From CAZJQD01 sp964548165 [NCBI: uncultured bacterium] (GTDB lineage: Bacteria; UBA8481), in NCBI GenBank assembly GCA_964548165.1, contig CAZJQD010000008.1, positions 26,712 through 90,711 on the forward strand: a DNA stretch of 64,000 bases. Direction: 5' to 3'. Shown here piece after piece: positions 56,311-64,000 of the stretch. Under the pieces are notes generated by a model. That model was not told the DNA's origin. It saw nothing but the letters and a program-made list of their open reading frames with translations, and searched no databases. The stretch's first letter is position 1, and each line of letters opens with the position of its first letter. Position numbers and translations under genes: made by a program.

Positions 56311-57143
56311 CGACCACTCCGGGCGCGCCCGTCCAGGGCGGCGCTGACCTGCACGCACACACCACCGCCTCCGACGGCGAGTTCTCGCCACAGGAGCTGG
56401 CGAAGCATGCCGCGACGGTGGGGCTCTCGGCGGTCGCCGTCACCGATCATGACACGACCGCAGGCTGTCACATCGCGATGGAGTCCGCGGTCGACGGCGT
56501 CGAGGTCATCCCGGGGATCGAGATCTCGTGCGACTCGACGATGGGCACCTGCCACATCCTGGGCCTCTTCATCGATCCGGATGCGCCCTGCCTCGTGGAA
56601 CCCCTCGCGTTTCTCAGGCAACGGCGGCGCGAGCGGGCCGCCGGCATCGTCGCGGGCCTGGCGAAGGTCGGCATCACGATCACGCTCCCGGATCGTCCCG
56701 ATCCGTTCACGGTCGGCCGGCCGCATATCGCGCGCGCGCTGGTGGCCGGCGGCTACGTGGCGTCGCACCAGGAGGCCTTCGAGCGGTACCTGGTTCCCGG
56801 GAAGCCTGGGTACCTGCCGAGTCCCCGGGTGATGCCGGTGGAGGCGATCGAGATGATCATGCGCTCGGGCGGCGTGGCCGTCCTCGCTCATCCCCATACG
56901 TTTCGCGATGTCCCCATGATCAGCGCCTACGCGGCCAAGGGGTTGGGTGGCATCGAGGCGCGCTATGCCGGCTACGACGCCAAGCACGTTCGCTATTGGA
57001 CGGGGGTGGCGGCCAAGCTGGGCCTGGCGATCACGGCCGGCTCTGATTTTCATGGGGCAGTCCGTCCGGATCGCAATCTCGGGATGGTCCGGATGACCGA
57101 GGATGAGCTGGCGGAATTGCGGCGCCGTCGCCGGCGATCGTAG
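56307..57143 (+). CDS. PHP-domain phosphoesterase
   Basis: This protein of about 278 residues has the PHP metal motifs in order: ADLHAHTTASDGEFSP (I), SAVAVTDHDTTAGC (II), VIPGIEISCDS, VAVLAHPHTFRD (III) and AITAGSDFHGAVRPD (IV). Stand-alone PHP proteins of this length include nucleoside 3',5'-bisphosphate phosphatases and RNase AM, so a role in nucleotide recycling is likely. GTG 56307 gives the 4-base overlap seen repeatedly here; ATG 56286 is an alternative. Confidence 0.85.
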
Positions 57144-57250
57144 GCGCCGATGCCGCGGTACGAGGGGAAGTCTCAGGGCACCGAGGGGTTCGGCTCCGAC
57201 GGGGCCAGCGGGGATGTCATGCCGCGCGGAGCGCTACGCCGTGATCGGCG

Positions 57251-57415
57251 TCAGGCCGCCTTGCGATCGCTCTTCGTGGCCTTGGCCGCGGCCGTTGCCG
57301 CGCCGCGATTGTCGACGATGCCGCTCTTCACCTGCTGGAGCCGTTCCAGTTCGGCCTCCAGGATGCTGATCCGGCGGTTGATGTGGGCGAGGAATTCCTC
57401 GAGCGCTGTGGTCAT
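57251..57415 (-). CDS. 54-residue coiled-coil protein
   Basis: This short gene reads MTTALEEFLAHINRRISILE at its N-terminus, continues as a heptad-patterned helix and ends in a basic Ala/Lys tail. The start is well supported: AAGGAGG lies 9 bases before the ATG, one of the best Shine-Dalgarno sequences in the window. It is antisense to the longest reading of the plus-strand gene and shares the CATG at 57413-57416 with that gene's proposed start. No family was recognised; a small dimerising or regulatory protein is plausible. Confidence 0.6.
   Translation of the reverse strand: MTTALEEFLAHINRRISILEAELERLQQVKSGIVDNRGAATAAAKATKSDRKAA
57388..57401. repeat. 14-base perfect palindrome within the small gene
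   Basis: CGAGGAATTCCTCG reads the same on both strands. It lies in codons 6-10 of the 54-residue gene and 13 bases before the opposing start. It could be an operator, or a chance result of the codons for EEFL. Confidence 0.3.
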
Positions 57416-58685
57416 GTTGCGGCGCCTCCTTTTCGGGCTACTAGTCTCACTATCGACAGTTTCTCGGCGCCCCTTGAGCGCGCCGCGTGCAGGTTTCCTC
57501 GCGGGCGCGGTCCTTCTGCTCCTGGGTTCGACGGCGCTCATGCCGGCGAAGGCCCAGTCGCTGACCGGCATCCCGGCGATCCGCGTCTTCTTCGTGGCCG
57601 GGGATGTGGCGTTTGCCTCACCGTCTCGCGGTTGGCCCGACGCCGCCGTCGAGCGTGGCCTGCGGGTGCGCTTCTGGCGTGAACGGTCGGGCCAGCGTCA
57701 ACCGGTCGCCGAGGGCGCGCTCTTCCGCGTCCGGCCCCAACACGTGGCCATCACGCTCTCGCCGGGGTCGGACGTCCGGGAAGGGGACCTGGTGACCGTG
57801 GTCGGTGACCCGGGAGTGAATGGCGCCGCGCCCCAGGGCGCCCTCCTTTTCCAGGGGCAGGAAGTCTCGCCGAGGGCCGCTTCCTCGAGCCTGGCGCCTT
57901 CCGGTGATGTCTCGGGCCTGAGGATTCTCGTCTACAACATCATCCAGGCGCCTCGGCTCGTGGCGTCGAGCTTTGACAGCCACTTTCGGGAGGCCTTGCG
58001 CGAGGGAGCAGTTCCCGGAGGAACGGCCGGCGGGCGCGTGGGCGTGATCATCGACTCGCCGGAAAGGCGGCGCCAGGGCGTGCCGGGCCCGTCCGAGATC
58101 CGCCTGCAGGCGATGCGGCACGGCGCCGACCTCGTGCTCGTTCCTGTCTACGTGGAGGGCAGTCCCCAGGACAACGTCGAGGTCCGTGTCTTCGATGCGC
58201 GGACGGGCAACCCGGCCGGGGTCACGTCGTCGCCCGTGCGCCCGGTGCCTTCCCTGGTCTGGACGGCTTCCGGGCGGCGCGCCGGCCGTCTGGAACTGGT
58301 GGGACGATGGAGCGGCGTGCGCCCGGCGGCGAGCGGGGCCGCGGTGCGCCGCGACGGGTCTGTTGTCGTCCGCATTGACGGGGATCTCTACACGCTCAAG
58401 GAAGGAGAAGCCGTTGTCTCCCGAGAGAACCTGAACGTGGCCGCGAGCCGCCGCGTCTCCCTGGGCCGCCGTCGGCCGCTCGTGGCCACCGTCGAGACCA
58501 TTCCCTTCGACGAGGTCGTCTCCGCCGCGTCCCCCGGCGGTGACCGCGTCGTGCTCTATGACGGCGAGGACGCCGTCTTTCGATCCGGCCCCATGGGCGT
58601 CATTGCGGGCCTGGCCGTGCGTGATGACCTTCTCGTCGTGTTGACCGGCGACGCCATCGAGCTCCTCAGGCTCCACCCGGACTAA
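57414..58685 (+). CDS. Hypothetical exported protein
   Basis: This 423-residue protein has an N-terminal signal (AGFLAGAVLLLLGSTALMPAKA), with the mature part starting near residue ~45. The first ~90 mature residues are beta-rich (RVRFWRERSGQRQPVAEGA, VREGDLVTVVG). A middle domain has GLRILVYNIIQAPRLVASSF and GVIIDSPERRRQG, recalling the second half of CsgG/TolB-like folds, and a beta-repeat end follows (IDGDLYTLKEGEAVV). No family was assigned. The start is uncertain: ATG 57414 overlaps the divergent small gene by two bases and has no good ribosome-binding site, and TTG 57473 is possible. Confidence 0.55.
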   Translation: MLRRLLFGLLVSLSTVSRRPLSAPRAGFLAGAVLLLLGSTALMPAKAQSLTGIPAIRVFFVAGDVAFASPSRGWPDAAVERGLRVRFWRERSGQRQPVAEGALFRVRPQHVAITLSPGSDVREGDLVTVVGDPGVNGAAPQGALLFQGQEVSPRAASSSLAPSGDVSGLRILVYNIIQAPRLVASSFDSHFREALREGAVPGGTAGGRVGVIIDSPERRRQGVPGPSEIRLQAMRHGADLVLVPVYVEGSPQDNVEVRVFDARTGNPAGVTSSPVRPVPSLVWTASGRRAGRLELVGRWSGVRPAASGAAVRRDGSVVVRIDGDLYTLKEGEAVVSRENLNVAASRRVSLGRRRPLVATVETIPFDEVVSAASPGGDRVVLYDGEDAVFRSGPMGVIAGLAVRDDLLVVLTGDAIELLRLHPD

Positions 58686-58706
58686 CCCCAATCATTCGCA
58701 CATTTT

Positions 58707-58883
58707 CACCACAGAGATCACAGAGAACACGGAGAAAGCCAATGCGGGGGCAAAGATTCAAGATAATGCCGATTCAATCCCTCGCTGTATCAGCAACAGA
58801 CCGTGGTAGAAGGAAAGGTGCTGTTTGTTGGTCAGCATTCTTCTCTTTTGTCTTCCATTGCGTTCTCTGTGTTCTCTGTGGTG
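58707..58883. repeat. MITE-like element with 22-base terminal inverted repeats
   Basis: The left arm (58707-58728) reads CACCACAGAGATCACAGAGA then AC. The right arm (58862-58883) is its reverse complement with one mismatch. The ~130-base core is visibly richer in A+T than the surroundings and encodes no protein. The CACCACAGAGA...CAGAGAAC type is a known dispersed intergenic repeat in several environmental phyla. No obvious target-site duplication is visible. Confidence 0.65.
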
Positions 58884-58965
58884 CGAATTCATGAATCAAT
58901 CGGACTAGGCCTTCTGCCGGGATTCCGTGGTCAGGCCCCGGCGCGTCGACGCCGATAGGAAGAAG

Positions 58966-59703
58966 GTGGACCACCCGCTCATCGGCACCCTGCGCGAAAA
59001 ATCCCTGCACGCCGCGCTCAAGAGGCTGTACACGCGGCCCGGCGACCTCGTGGAGGTCCCGGTGGCGGGATACGTCGTGGACATCGTGCGCCCGACCAAC
59101 GACGAGGACGCTTCATCGAGGCTTCCGCACGGCGATCCGCTTGCCCTGCCCGGTCCCGGGCTCATGATCGAGATCCAGACCGGCAACTTCGGCGCGCTGC
59201 GCCTGAAACTCCCCGTCCTCCTGTCCGCCGGCCCCGTCCGCGTGGTCTACCCGATACCGCGCGTGACGACCGTGACCGTGATCGACAAGCACGGCGAGGT
59301 GGTGCGCGCCCGCCGATCGCCCAAGCGGGGCGCGATCGAGGATGTCTTCGCCGAACTCGTCAGCATCCCGGAGATCTGCGGATGCGCGGGCCTCGCGCTC
59401 GAAGTGGTTCTTGTCGATGTCGACGAGGTGAGGCGCGATGGAAAAGTGCGTCGGGGTCGGCTCCGCCAGCACCGCATCGACCGGCGCCTGGTCGCCGTCG
59501 GCGACCGCATTGTTCTCAATAGCCCCGAGGATTATCGCCGACTCGCGGCCGCTCCGTCCGGTTCCTTCACGACCGCTGACCTGGCCGATGCGATGCGTCG
59601 TCCCCGGTGGCTGGCCCAGAAGGCTGCCTACTGCCTGCGCCGGATGGGCGTCTTGAAACCCGTCGGTTTCCGGGCTCGTTCGATCCTCTACGAGGCCGCC
59701 TGA
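58966..59703 (+). CDS. PD-(D/E)XK nuclease-like protein (DUF8091-like) with winged-helix tail
   Basis: This 245-residue protein begins PLIGTLREKSLHAALKRLY, followed by EVPVAGYVVDIVR and, after an insertion, GLMIEIQTGNFGALRLKL. The D...ExQ arrangement with an N-terminal Glu helix matches the PD-(D/E)XK nuclease core. Next come RRSPKRGAIEDVFAELVSIPE and a C-terminal helix-turn-helix-like segment (TTADLADAMRRPRWLAQKA). I associate this pattern with DUF8091 from memory only. GTG 58966 has AGGA 5 bases upstream; GTG 58927 gives a longer N-terminus. The function is unproven. Confidence 0.65.
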   Translation: MDHPLIGTLREKSLHAALKRLYTRPGDLVEVPVAGYVVDIVRPTNDEDASSRLPHGDPLALPGPGLMIEIQTGNFGALRLKLPVLLSAGPVRVVYPIPRVTTVTVIDKHGEVVRARRSPKRGAIEDVFAELVSIPEICGCAGLALEVVLVDVDEVRRDGKVRRGRLRQHRIDRRLVAVGDRIVLNSPEDYRRLAAAPSGSFTTADLADAMRRPRWLAQKAAYCLRRMGVLKPVGFRARSILYEAA

Positions 59704-59704
59704 G

Positions 59705-61192
59705 TCAGGCTCGCCTCAGCCTCTTCTCGATTGCTTCGCAGACCGTCCTGAGGACCTTGACGCGCGCCCACTTCTTGTCGTTGCCCTCGACGATCGTCCA
59801 GGGCGCGGCCGGCGTGGAGGTCCGGAGGAAGCCCTCGCCGATCACGCTGATGTACTCGTTCCACTTCGAGCGGTTGTGCCAGTCGTCGGGAGTGATCTTG
59901 AAGCGCTTGTGGTCGATCTGCTCCCGCTCCTTGAAGCGCCGCAACTGCTCCTGCTTCGAGATGTGGATCCAGAATTTACAGAGCACGGTGCCGTACGAGA
60001 TCATCTGCTCCTCCATCTCGCGGATCTCGCGATAGCCTCTCTTCCAGGCGTCTCCCGTCAGCTTGTCGACGCGCTCGATGAAGATCCGCCCGTACCACGT
60101 CCGGTCGAAGACGGCAATGTGCCCGGCCTTGGGAAAGTGGCGCCAGAAGCGCCAGAGGTAGTGATGCGTGAACTCCTCGCCGCGCGGAACCGAGATCGGG
60201 ATCACGTCGTAGGCCCTGGGGTCGAGCGGCGCGACGAGACGCTTGATCGAGCCGCCCTTGCCCGAGGCGTCCCAGCCCTCGAACGCCAGGACGCACGGGA
60301 TGCGGCGGGTATAGAGCTTCTGCGTCAGCTCGCGGAACCGCGCCTGGTATTTGGCGAGCTGGACCTTGTAGTCCTTGGGGTCGAGCTTCCGGGAGAGGTC
60401 GACGCGCTCGAGGATCAGCCGGGGATTGGTCCGGAGGCGCGGCAGGGCGGGCGCCGGCGCGGCGGTCTTAAGGGACTTGAGCCTTGATTCGACGGCCGCG
60501 AGGATCGTCTCGACGGTCTTCACGGTCGCGAATCTGCGGTCCTCGGCCTCGAGGATCGTCCACGGCGCGTGAGGCGTCGACGTCCTGGCGAACGCGTCGT
60601 CGTAGATCTTCGTCCACTCGCGGTAGTGCTTGTGGTTCCGGAGATCCTTCTTCTCGACCTTCCAGCGCTGGTAGCGGTCCCTGGATAGGGCCTGGAGGCG
60701 CTTCTTCTGCTCCTTCTTCGAGATGTGCAGGAAGAGCTTCACGAGGACGGTGCCGTTCTCCACGAGCGTCCGTTCGAACTGGTTGATCTCCTCGAAGGAT
60801 CGCATCCAGTCCTTCCTCGGGATGAACTTCTCGAAGCGCTCGACGAAGACGCGGCCGTACCATGAGCGATCGAAGATGGCCCAGTCGCCGTCGTTCGGGA
60901 GCTTGAGCCAGAAGCGCCAGAGGAAGGGGCGGAGGCGCTCCTCCAGCGTGGGCCCGTGCGTGGCGTGGACCTTGTAGCCGCGCGGATCGAGCCGCTCGAG
61001 GATCGAGCTGATCATGGTGCCCTTGCCGGCGGCGTCCCAGCCCTCCAGCACTACGATCACGGGGACCTTCGCTTCGCGACAGGCGTATTGCAGGCGCCTC
61101 AGACGCGTTTCCAGCTCCGGGTAGACGCGCTTGAACTCATCCTTGGGCGTTTCCTTCGAGAGATCGACGGACTTGAGCATGGGACCAAGCAT
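59705..61192 (-). CDS. pap: Polyphosphate:AMP phosphotransferase (two-domain PPK2)
   Basis: This 495-residue enzyme has two tandem PPK2 domains. Walker A motifs are VLEGWDAAGKGTMISSI and AFEGWDASGKGGSIKRL. Walker B/lid motifs are AIFDRSWYGRVFVERFEK and AVFDRTWYGRIFIERVDK. Two-domain class II PPK2 enzymes use polyphosphate to phosphorylate AMP to ADP. ATG 61192 is chosen over 61180. It ends one base from the convergent PD-(D/E)XK-like gene, and its upstream neighbour on the same strand is the radical SAM gene. Confidence 0.92.
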   Translation of the reverse strand: MLGPMLKSVDLSKETPKDEFKRVYPELETRLRRLQYACREAKVPVIVVLEGWDAAGKGTMISSILERLDPRGYKVHATHGPTLEERLRPFLWRFWLKLPNDGDWAIFDRSWYGRVFVERFEKFIPRKDWMRSFEEINQFERTLVENGTVLVKLFLHISKKEQKKRLQALSRDRYQRWKVEKKDLRNHKHYREWTKIYDDAFARTSTPHAPWTILEAEDRRFATVKTVETILAAVESRLKSLKTAAPAPALPRLRTNPRLILERVDLSRKLDPKDYKVQLAKYQARFRELTQKLYTRRIPCVLAFEGWDASGKGGSIKRLVAPLDPRAYDVIPISVPRGEEFTHHYLWRFWRHFPKAGHIAVFDRTWYGRIFIERVDKLTGDAWKRGYREIREMEEQMISYGTVLCKFWIHISKQEQLRRFKEREQIDHKRFKITPDDWHNRSKWNEYISVIGEGFLRTSTPAAPWTIVEGNDKKWARVKVLRTVCEAIEKRLRRA

Positions 61193-61284
61193 GGCATGAC
61201 CCCCCGGCGACTGGCAAGGGCGCGGTCCGTCGGAATGAGCCCGGAGGTCATCGCGATGAAGGCGCCCATGCACGGACAGCAAAC

Positions 61285-63114
61285 CTATGCGCCGCCGCCG
61301 GCCTCGGCGACGAGTTGCTTGAGGCGGCCGGCGTGGAGCTGCTCGGCGATGGCCAGGGCGTTATCCGTCTCCCCGCCCTCGATCGTCACATCCGAGGCGA
61401 TCGGCAGGGCAAGCGCGTGGCCGTCGAGCTCGATCATGAGGCGGCGAGCCTTCAGCGCGGCGAGAGCGTGGCTGTCCACGGGCAGGCGCCGGGGTTCCTG
61501 GCAGGACAGGAGGAGTGCGCGCTGGCCGCCGTCGGCGGTCCATCGCCGTTCACGAGCGCAGGCTCGCGTATCCAGCCCATGCAGGGTCCGGCCGTCATCG
61601 AGGTAGAAGAGCTGGGAATGCCCGGAGCACGCACGCAGCCTCCACGCGTCCACGGCGTCCGCCAGGCGCGCCGCCGCCGCGACGTAGGCGTCAGGCCAGT
61701 CGTCGGTGGTCCGCTCGAAGACGTAAGCGAGACCCTCCCGCTCCTCGGCCGACAAGGCGTAGGCGTGCTCGTAGGCGGGTGCGGGACGAATGGGGCCAAC
61801 GCCGAGTCGTTCGCGGTCGGCGTGGAGGGGAGCAAACCGGTGGATCTCCACGGGGTAAAGGCCCAGGGGCGGTGGCAGGTGATGGAGCAGGGGGATGAGC
61901 GCGGTCATGGTGTCGAGATCCTCCGCGGTCTCGCGCGGAAAGCCGACGAGCAGGTTCCACGTGGCGGCGATGCCGGTCCGGAGCGCATGGATGAGAACGG
62001 CGACATTCTCGACGGCCCGCGTTCCCTTTCTCATCCGGCCGAGGCTCGGGGTCGCCAGCGATTCCAGGCCCGGCTGGATGCGACGCACGCCGGCCTCGGC
62101 CAGGAGCGTGGCCGTCGCGGCAGGGAGCGGAGCCTTGATCTCCGCGAAGAACCGGAACCCGGTCTTCGCCTCGGCCAGCCGCGGCAGAAATTCTTCGGCG
62201 GCGCGCGCGTCGAGGATGTTGTCGGTGAGGAGGACGGAGCGGGTAGGCCAGCGTTTCATGGTGTCCAGTTCCGCGAGGAAGCGATCCGTCGACTTGCGGC
62301 GCCAGGACATCGTGGCGCCGTTGAGGCCGCAGAACGTGCAGTGTGCGCGTTCCCCCCACCAGCATCCCCGGCTCAACTCCAGTCGCAAGTGTGTGGAGGA
62401 TGGGGCGAGGTCGAGTCGCGATCGCGCGAGCGCGTCGTAGTAGTCGGCGAAGTCGGGGATGGGCAGGCCATCCATGTCCGTGACGGGTTCGGGGTCGGGA
62501 ACCTTCGGCATGCGGCCGGCGTCGCTTGCGGCCAGCGCGTCGATCCAGGCCGGAAACGTCCGATCGGCCTCGCCGGAGAAGACGGCATCGACCCGTGGGA
62601 ATAGCCGGGCAATGGTCCGCCCCATCTCCTCCTCCGCGTTGGCTCCACCGAGGGCGATCGGCAGACCCGGATGAGCCTCCTTCAGACGCGCGGCCAGCGC
62701 GAGCGAGGCCGTGTTCTGCTGGAAGGAGGAAGAGAAGCCGACGACGTCGTAGGTCTGCCAGGGCACGGAGGTGACCGCGTGAAGGATGAAGTCGGACGCG
62801 GCCCGGCGCGCCGCGAGCAGGCGGTCGAGGTCGAGCTCCGGGCGCCGGAGGACGCGGGCTGCATACTCCTCGGCGGGTGGCAGTCCCTGGGGGAAGAGGG
62901 AGGGAGCGAAGCACCACTCGAGCGGAAGGAGGGACGAGAGTCGGTCCAGGGCGCGGTAGAAGGGGAGACCAAGGGAACGAGCAAAGGGAAGGTTCAAGTA
63001 GAGGACATCGCAGGCATGTCCGCGCTCGCGCAGAGCGCCCTGGAGGAGATGGGGGCCGAGCGCCGGCCCGTCCTCGGCCATGCCGGGCATGACCACCACC
63101 GCCACCCTTGCCAT
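61285..63114 (-). CDS. RiPP-maturation-type radical SAM protein (B12-binding fold, TIGR03975-like)
   Basis: This 609-residue enzyme has an N-terminal B12-binding-like region ([52 protein letters not shown]). The radical SAM core carries the distinctive [20 protein letters not shown], where the Fe-S cysteines are spaced C-x7-C-x2-C, unlike the usual C-x3-C-x2-C. This spacing plus [13 protein letters not shown] is the signature of the rSAM_ocin/TIGR03975 family of peptide-modifying (C-methylating) enzymes. The GGANC cysteine seen in relatives is Ala here. No precursor peptide gene is visible nearby. It is divergent to sufB. Confidence 0.85.
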   Translation of the reverse strand: MARVAVVVMPGMAEDGPALGPHLLQGALRERGHACDVLYLNLPFARSLGLPFYRALDRLSSLLPLEWCFAPSLFPQGLPPAEEYAARVLRRPELDLDRLLAARRAASDFILHAVTSVPWQTYDVVGFSSSFQQNTASLALAARLKEAHPGLPIALGGANAEEEMGRTIARLFPRVDAVFSGEADRTFPAWIDALAASDAGRMPKVPDPEPVTDMDGLPIPDFADYYDALARSRLDLAPSSTHLRLELSRGCWWGERAHCTFCGLNGATMSWRRKSTDRFLAELDTMKRWPTRSVLLTDNILDARAAEEFLPRLAEAKTGFRFFAEIKAPLPAATATLLAEAGVRRIQPGLESLATPSLGRMRKGTRAVENVAVLIHALRTGIAATWNLLVGFPRETAEDLDTMTALIPLLHHLPPPLGLYPVEIHRFAPLHADRERLGVGPIRPAPAYEHAYALSAEEREGLAYVFERTTDDWPDAYVAAAARLADAVDAWRLRACSGHSQLFYLDDGRTLHGLDTRACARERRWTADGGQRALLLSCQEPRRLPVDSHALAALKARRLMIELDGHALALPIASDVTIEGGETDNALAIAEQLHAGRLKQLVAEAGGGA

Positions 63115-63158
63115 GGCGCCACTATATGCGTCCCCCCCACTGATTTGGCAGGGAGTTT

Positions 63159-63171
63159 GGTATATAGTACC
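63159..63171. promoter_or_regulatory. Palindromic operator candidate in the sufB/radical SAM intergenic region
   Basis: GGTATATAGTACC is an interrupted palindrome (GGTA-5-TACC) in the only strongly A+T-rich stretch of the window (about 63155-63215). It overlaps a possible -35 TTGGTA (63157-63162), with a -10 TATATT at 63182-63187 (19-base spacer) facing sufB. A regulator such as an Rrf2-type Fe-S sensor is a reasonable guess. Confidence 0.4.
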
Positions 63172-63280
63172 TTTTTTCTGCTATATTCTTCTTGTATATA
63201 GGACCGGAAAACGTACTATTTCCCACCTGCCTGCCGGAGCACGCTCAAGGGTGCCCGCACGCTATGGAGGAGGCACGTCA

Positions 63281-64000
63281 ATGGAAACGCCGACGGAGAA
63301 CGTCGAGGACCTGGTTCTCAAGGACTACAAGTGGGGGTTCACCACGGACGTCGAGTCCGTCACGATCCCCAAGGGCCTCAACGAGGACGTGATCCGCGTC
63401 ATTTCCGCCAAGAAGAGCGAGCCCGAGTGGCTCCTCGACTGGCGCTTGAAGGCCTACCGCAAGTGGACGACCATGACCGAGCCTCACTGGCCGAACGTCA
63501 CGTATCCCCCCATCGACTACCAGGACATCAGCTACTTCTCCTCTCCCGGCAAGAAGACGAAGTACGAGTCGCTCGACGATGTCCCCAAGGAGATCCTCGA
63601 GACCTACAACAAGCTGGGCATCTCGCTGAACGAGCAGCGCCGGCTCGCCGGTGTCGACCCGGTCGCCGTCGACGCCGTCTTCGATTCGATCTCGGTTGCC
63701 ACCTCCTTCAAGGAGGAGCTCAACAAGAAGGGCGTGATCTTCTGTTCCTTCTCGGAGGCCGTTCACAACCACCCCGACCTCGTGAAGAAGTACCTCGGGT
63801 CCGTCGTTCCCGTGGGTGACAACTTCTTCTCCGCCCTGAACTCTGCCGTCTTCTCCGACGGCTCCTTTGTCTACATCCCCAAGGGCGTGCGTTGTCCCAT
63901 GGAACTCTCGACCTACTTCCGGATCAACGCCTCCGAGACCGGCCAGTTCGAGCGCACGCTCATCGTCGCCGAGGAAGGCGCCTACGTCAGCTACCTCGAG
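63281..64000 (+). CDS. sufB: Fe-S cluster assembly scaffold SufB, N-terminal half (3' end outside window)
   Basis: The open frame runs off the right edge with 240 residues visible of the usual ~470. Diagnostic segments are [18 protein letters not shown], the KNKYES-like [53 protein letters not shown] and [20 protein letters not shown]. SufB with SufC and SufD assembles Fe-S clusters. ATG 63281 is preceded by GGAGGAGG at 7 bases. It is presumably the first gene of a suf operon continuing to the right, and is divergent from a radical SAM enzyme that itself needs Fe-S clusters. Confidence 0.95.
   Translation, partial: METPTENVEDLVLKDYKWGFTTDVESVTIPKGLNEDVIRVISAKKSEPEWLLDWRLKAYRKWTTMTEPHWPNVTYPPIDYQDISYFSSPGKKTKYESLDDVPKEILETYNKLGISLNEQRRLAGVDPVAVDAVFDSISVATSFKEELNKKGVIFCSFSEAVHNHPDLVKKYLGSVVPVGDNFFSALNSAVFSDGSFVYIPKGVRCPMELSTYFRINASETGQFERTLIVAEEGAYVSYLE

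Noticed and set aside
63170-63195. T-tract before sufB as a terminator
   Set aside because: No adjacent G+C-rich stem; it lies in a divergent promoter region.

Overview
The window is a gene-dense, roughly two-thirds G+C stretch of bacterial chromosome. Genes are packed closely, and many neighbours overlap by 4 bases (GTGA or ATGA), which suggests translational coupling. Outer-membrane export genes (Wza-like channel, beta-barrel protein), lipoproteins and many Sec signal peptides indicate a didermic (Gram-negative type) bacterium. Gene content (CFI-box-like C-terminal tail, choice-of-anchor L protein with FlgD-like tail, polyphosphate:AMP phosphotransferase, radical SAM RiPP enzyme, CACCACAGAG-type intergenic repeat) fits an uncultured Acidobacteriota/Myxococcota/Eisenbacteria-like lineage. 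The phylum cannot be fixed from this sequence. No rRNA, tRNA, CRISPR array, phage or IS element was seen, and no gap between genes exceeds 300 bases.

Layout. 1-1976: 3' part of smc. 2156-10447: a polysaccharide assembly/export block (orphan membrane protein, Wza-like SLBB channel, two tandem Wzc-like chain-length regulator/tyrosine kinases, O-antigen-ligase/Wzy-like protein, small membrane protein). 10444-11558: proC and yggT. 11671-12534: mtnP.

12531-26773: the most unusual part, a run of nine same-strand genes. They encode a GspE/PilB-type ATPase with a lost Walker B glutamate, a TPR/FlgT-like protein, a beta-barrel-TPR outer-membrane protein, a small membrane protein, a TPR/proline-rich exported protein, two exported coiled-coil proteins with ComEA-like helix-hairpin-helix tails, a lipoprotein and an exported ankyrin protein. 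Together they look like an undescribed envelope-spanning apparatus.

26989-31821 (minus): glycan tailoring operon (two methyltransferases, glycosyltransferase, formyltransferase, deacetylase). 32003-34477 (minus): TPM-LemA-LemA-like cluster. 34491-38064 (minus): subtilase with a CFI-box-like tail, membrane protein, HAD phosphatase. 38076-42516 (plus): TIGR02757-like protein, inositol monophosphatase family enzyme, glycosyltransferase, coiled-coil protein, choice-of-anchor L surface protein. 42576-45213: two SPFH proteins and a methyltransferase, translationally coupled. 45245-50610 (minus): recQ, a GYF_2/zinc membrane protein, a rhomboid-TPR protease. 50702-57143 (plus): spermidine-synthase-like membrane fusion, ligA, M20 amidohydrolase, PHP phosphoesterase. 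57251-59703: a 54-codon minus-strand gene, an unknown exported protein, a MITE-like inverted-repeat element, and a PD-(D/E)XK-like protein. 59705-63114 (minus): polyphosphate:AMP phosphotransferase and a RiPP-type radical SAM enzyme. From 63281 (plus): start of sufB, cut by the window end.

Functionally, the left half is dominated by cell-envelope biogenesis (glycan export, a putative new envelope machine, glycan tailoring). The right half mixes DNA metabolism (RecQ, LigA), membrane-quality-control-type proteins (SPFH, rhomboid, LemA/TPM), hydrolases, and Fe-S/RiPP chemistry.
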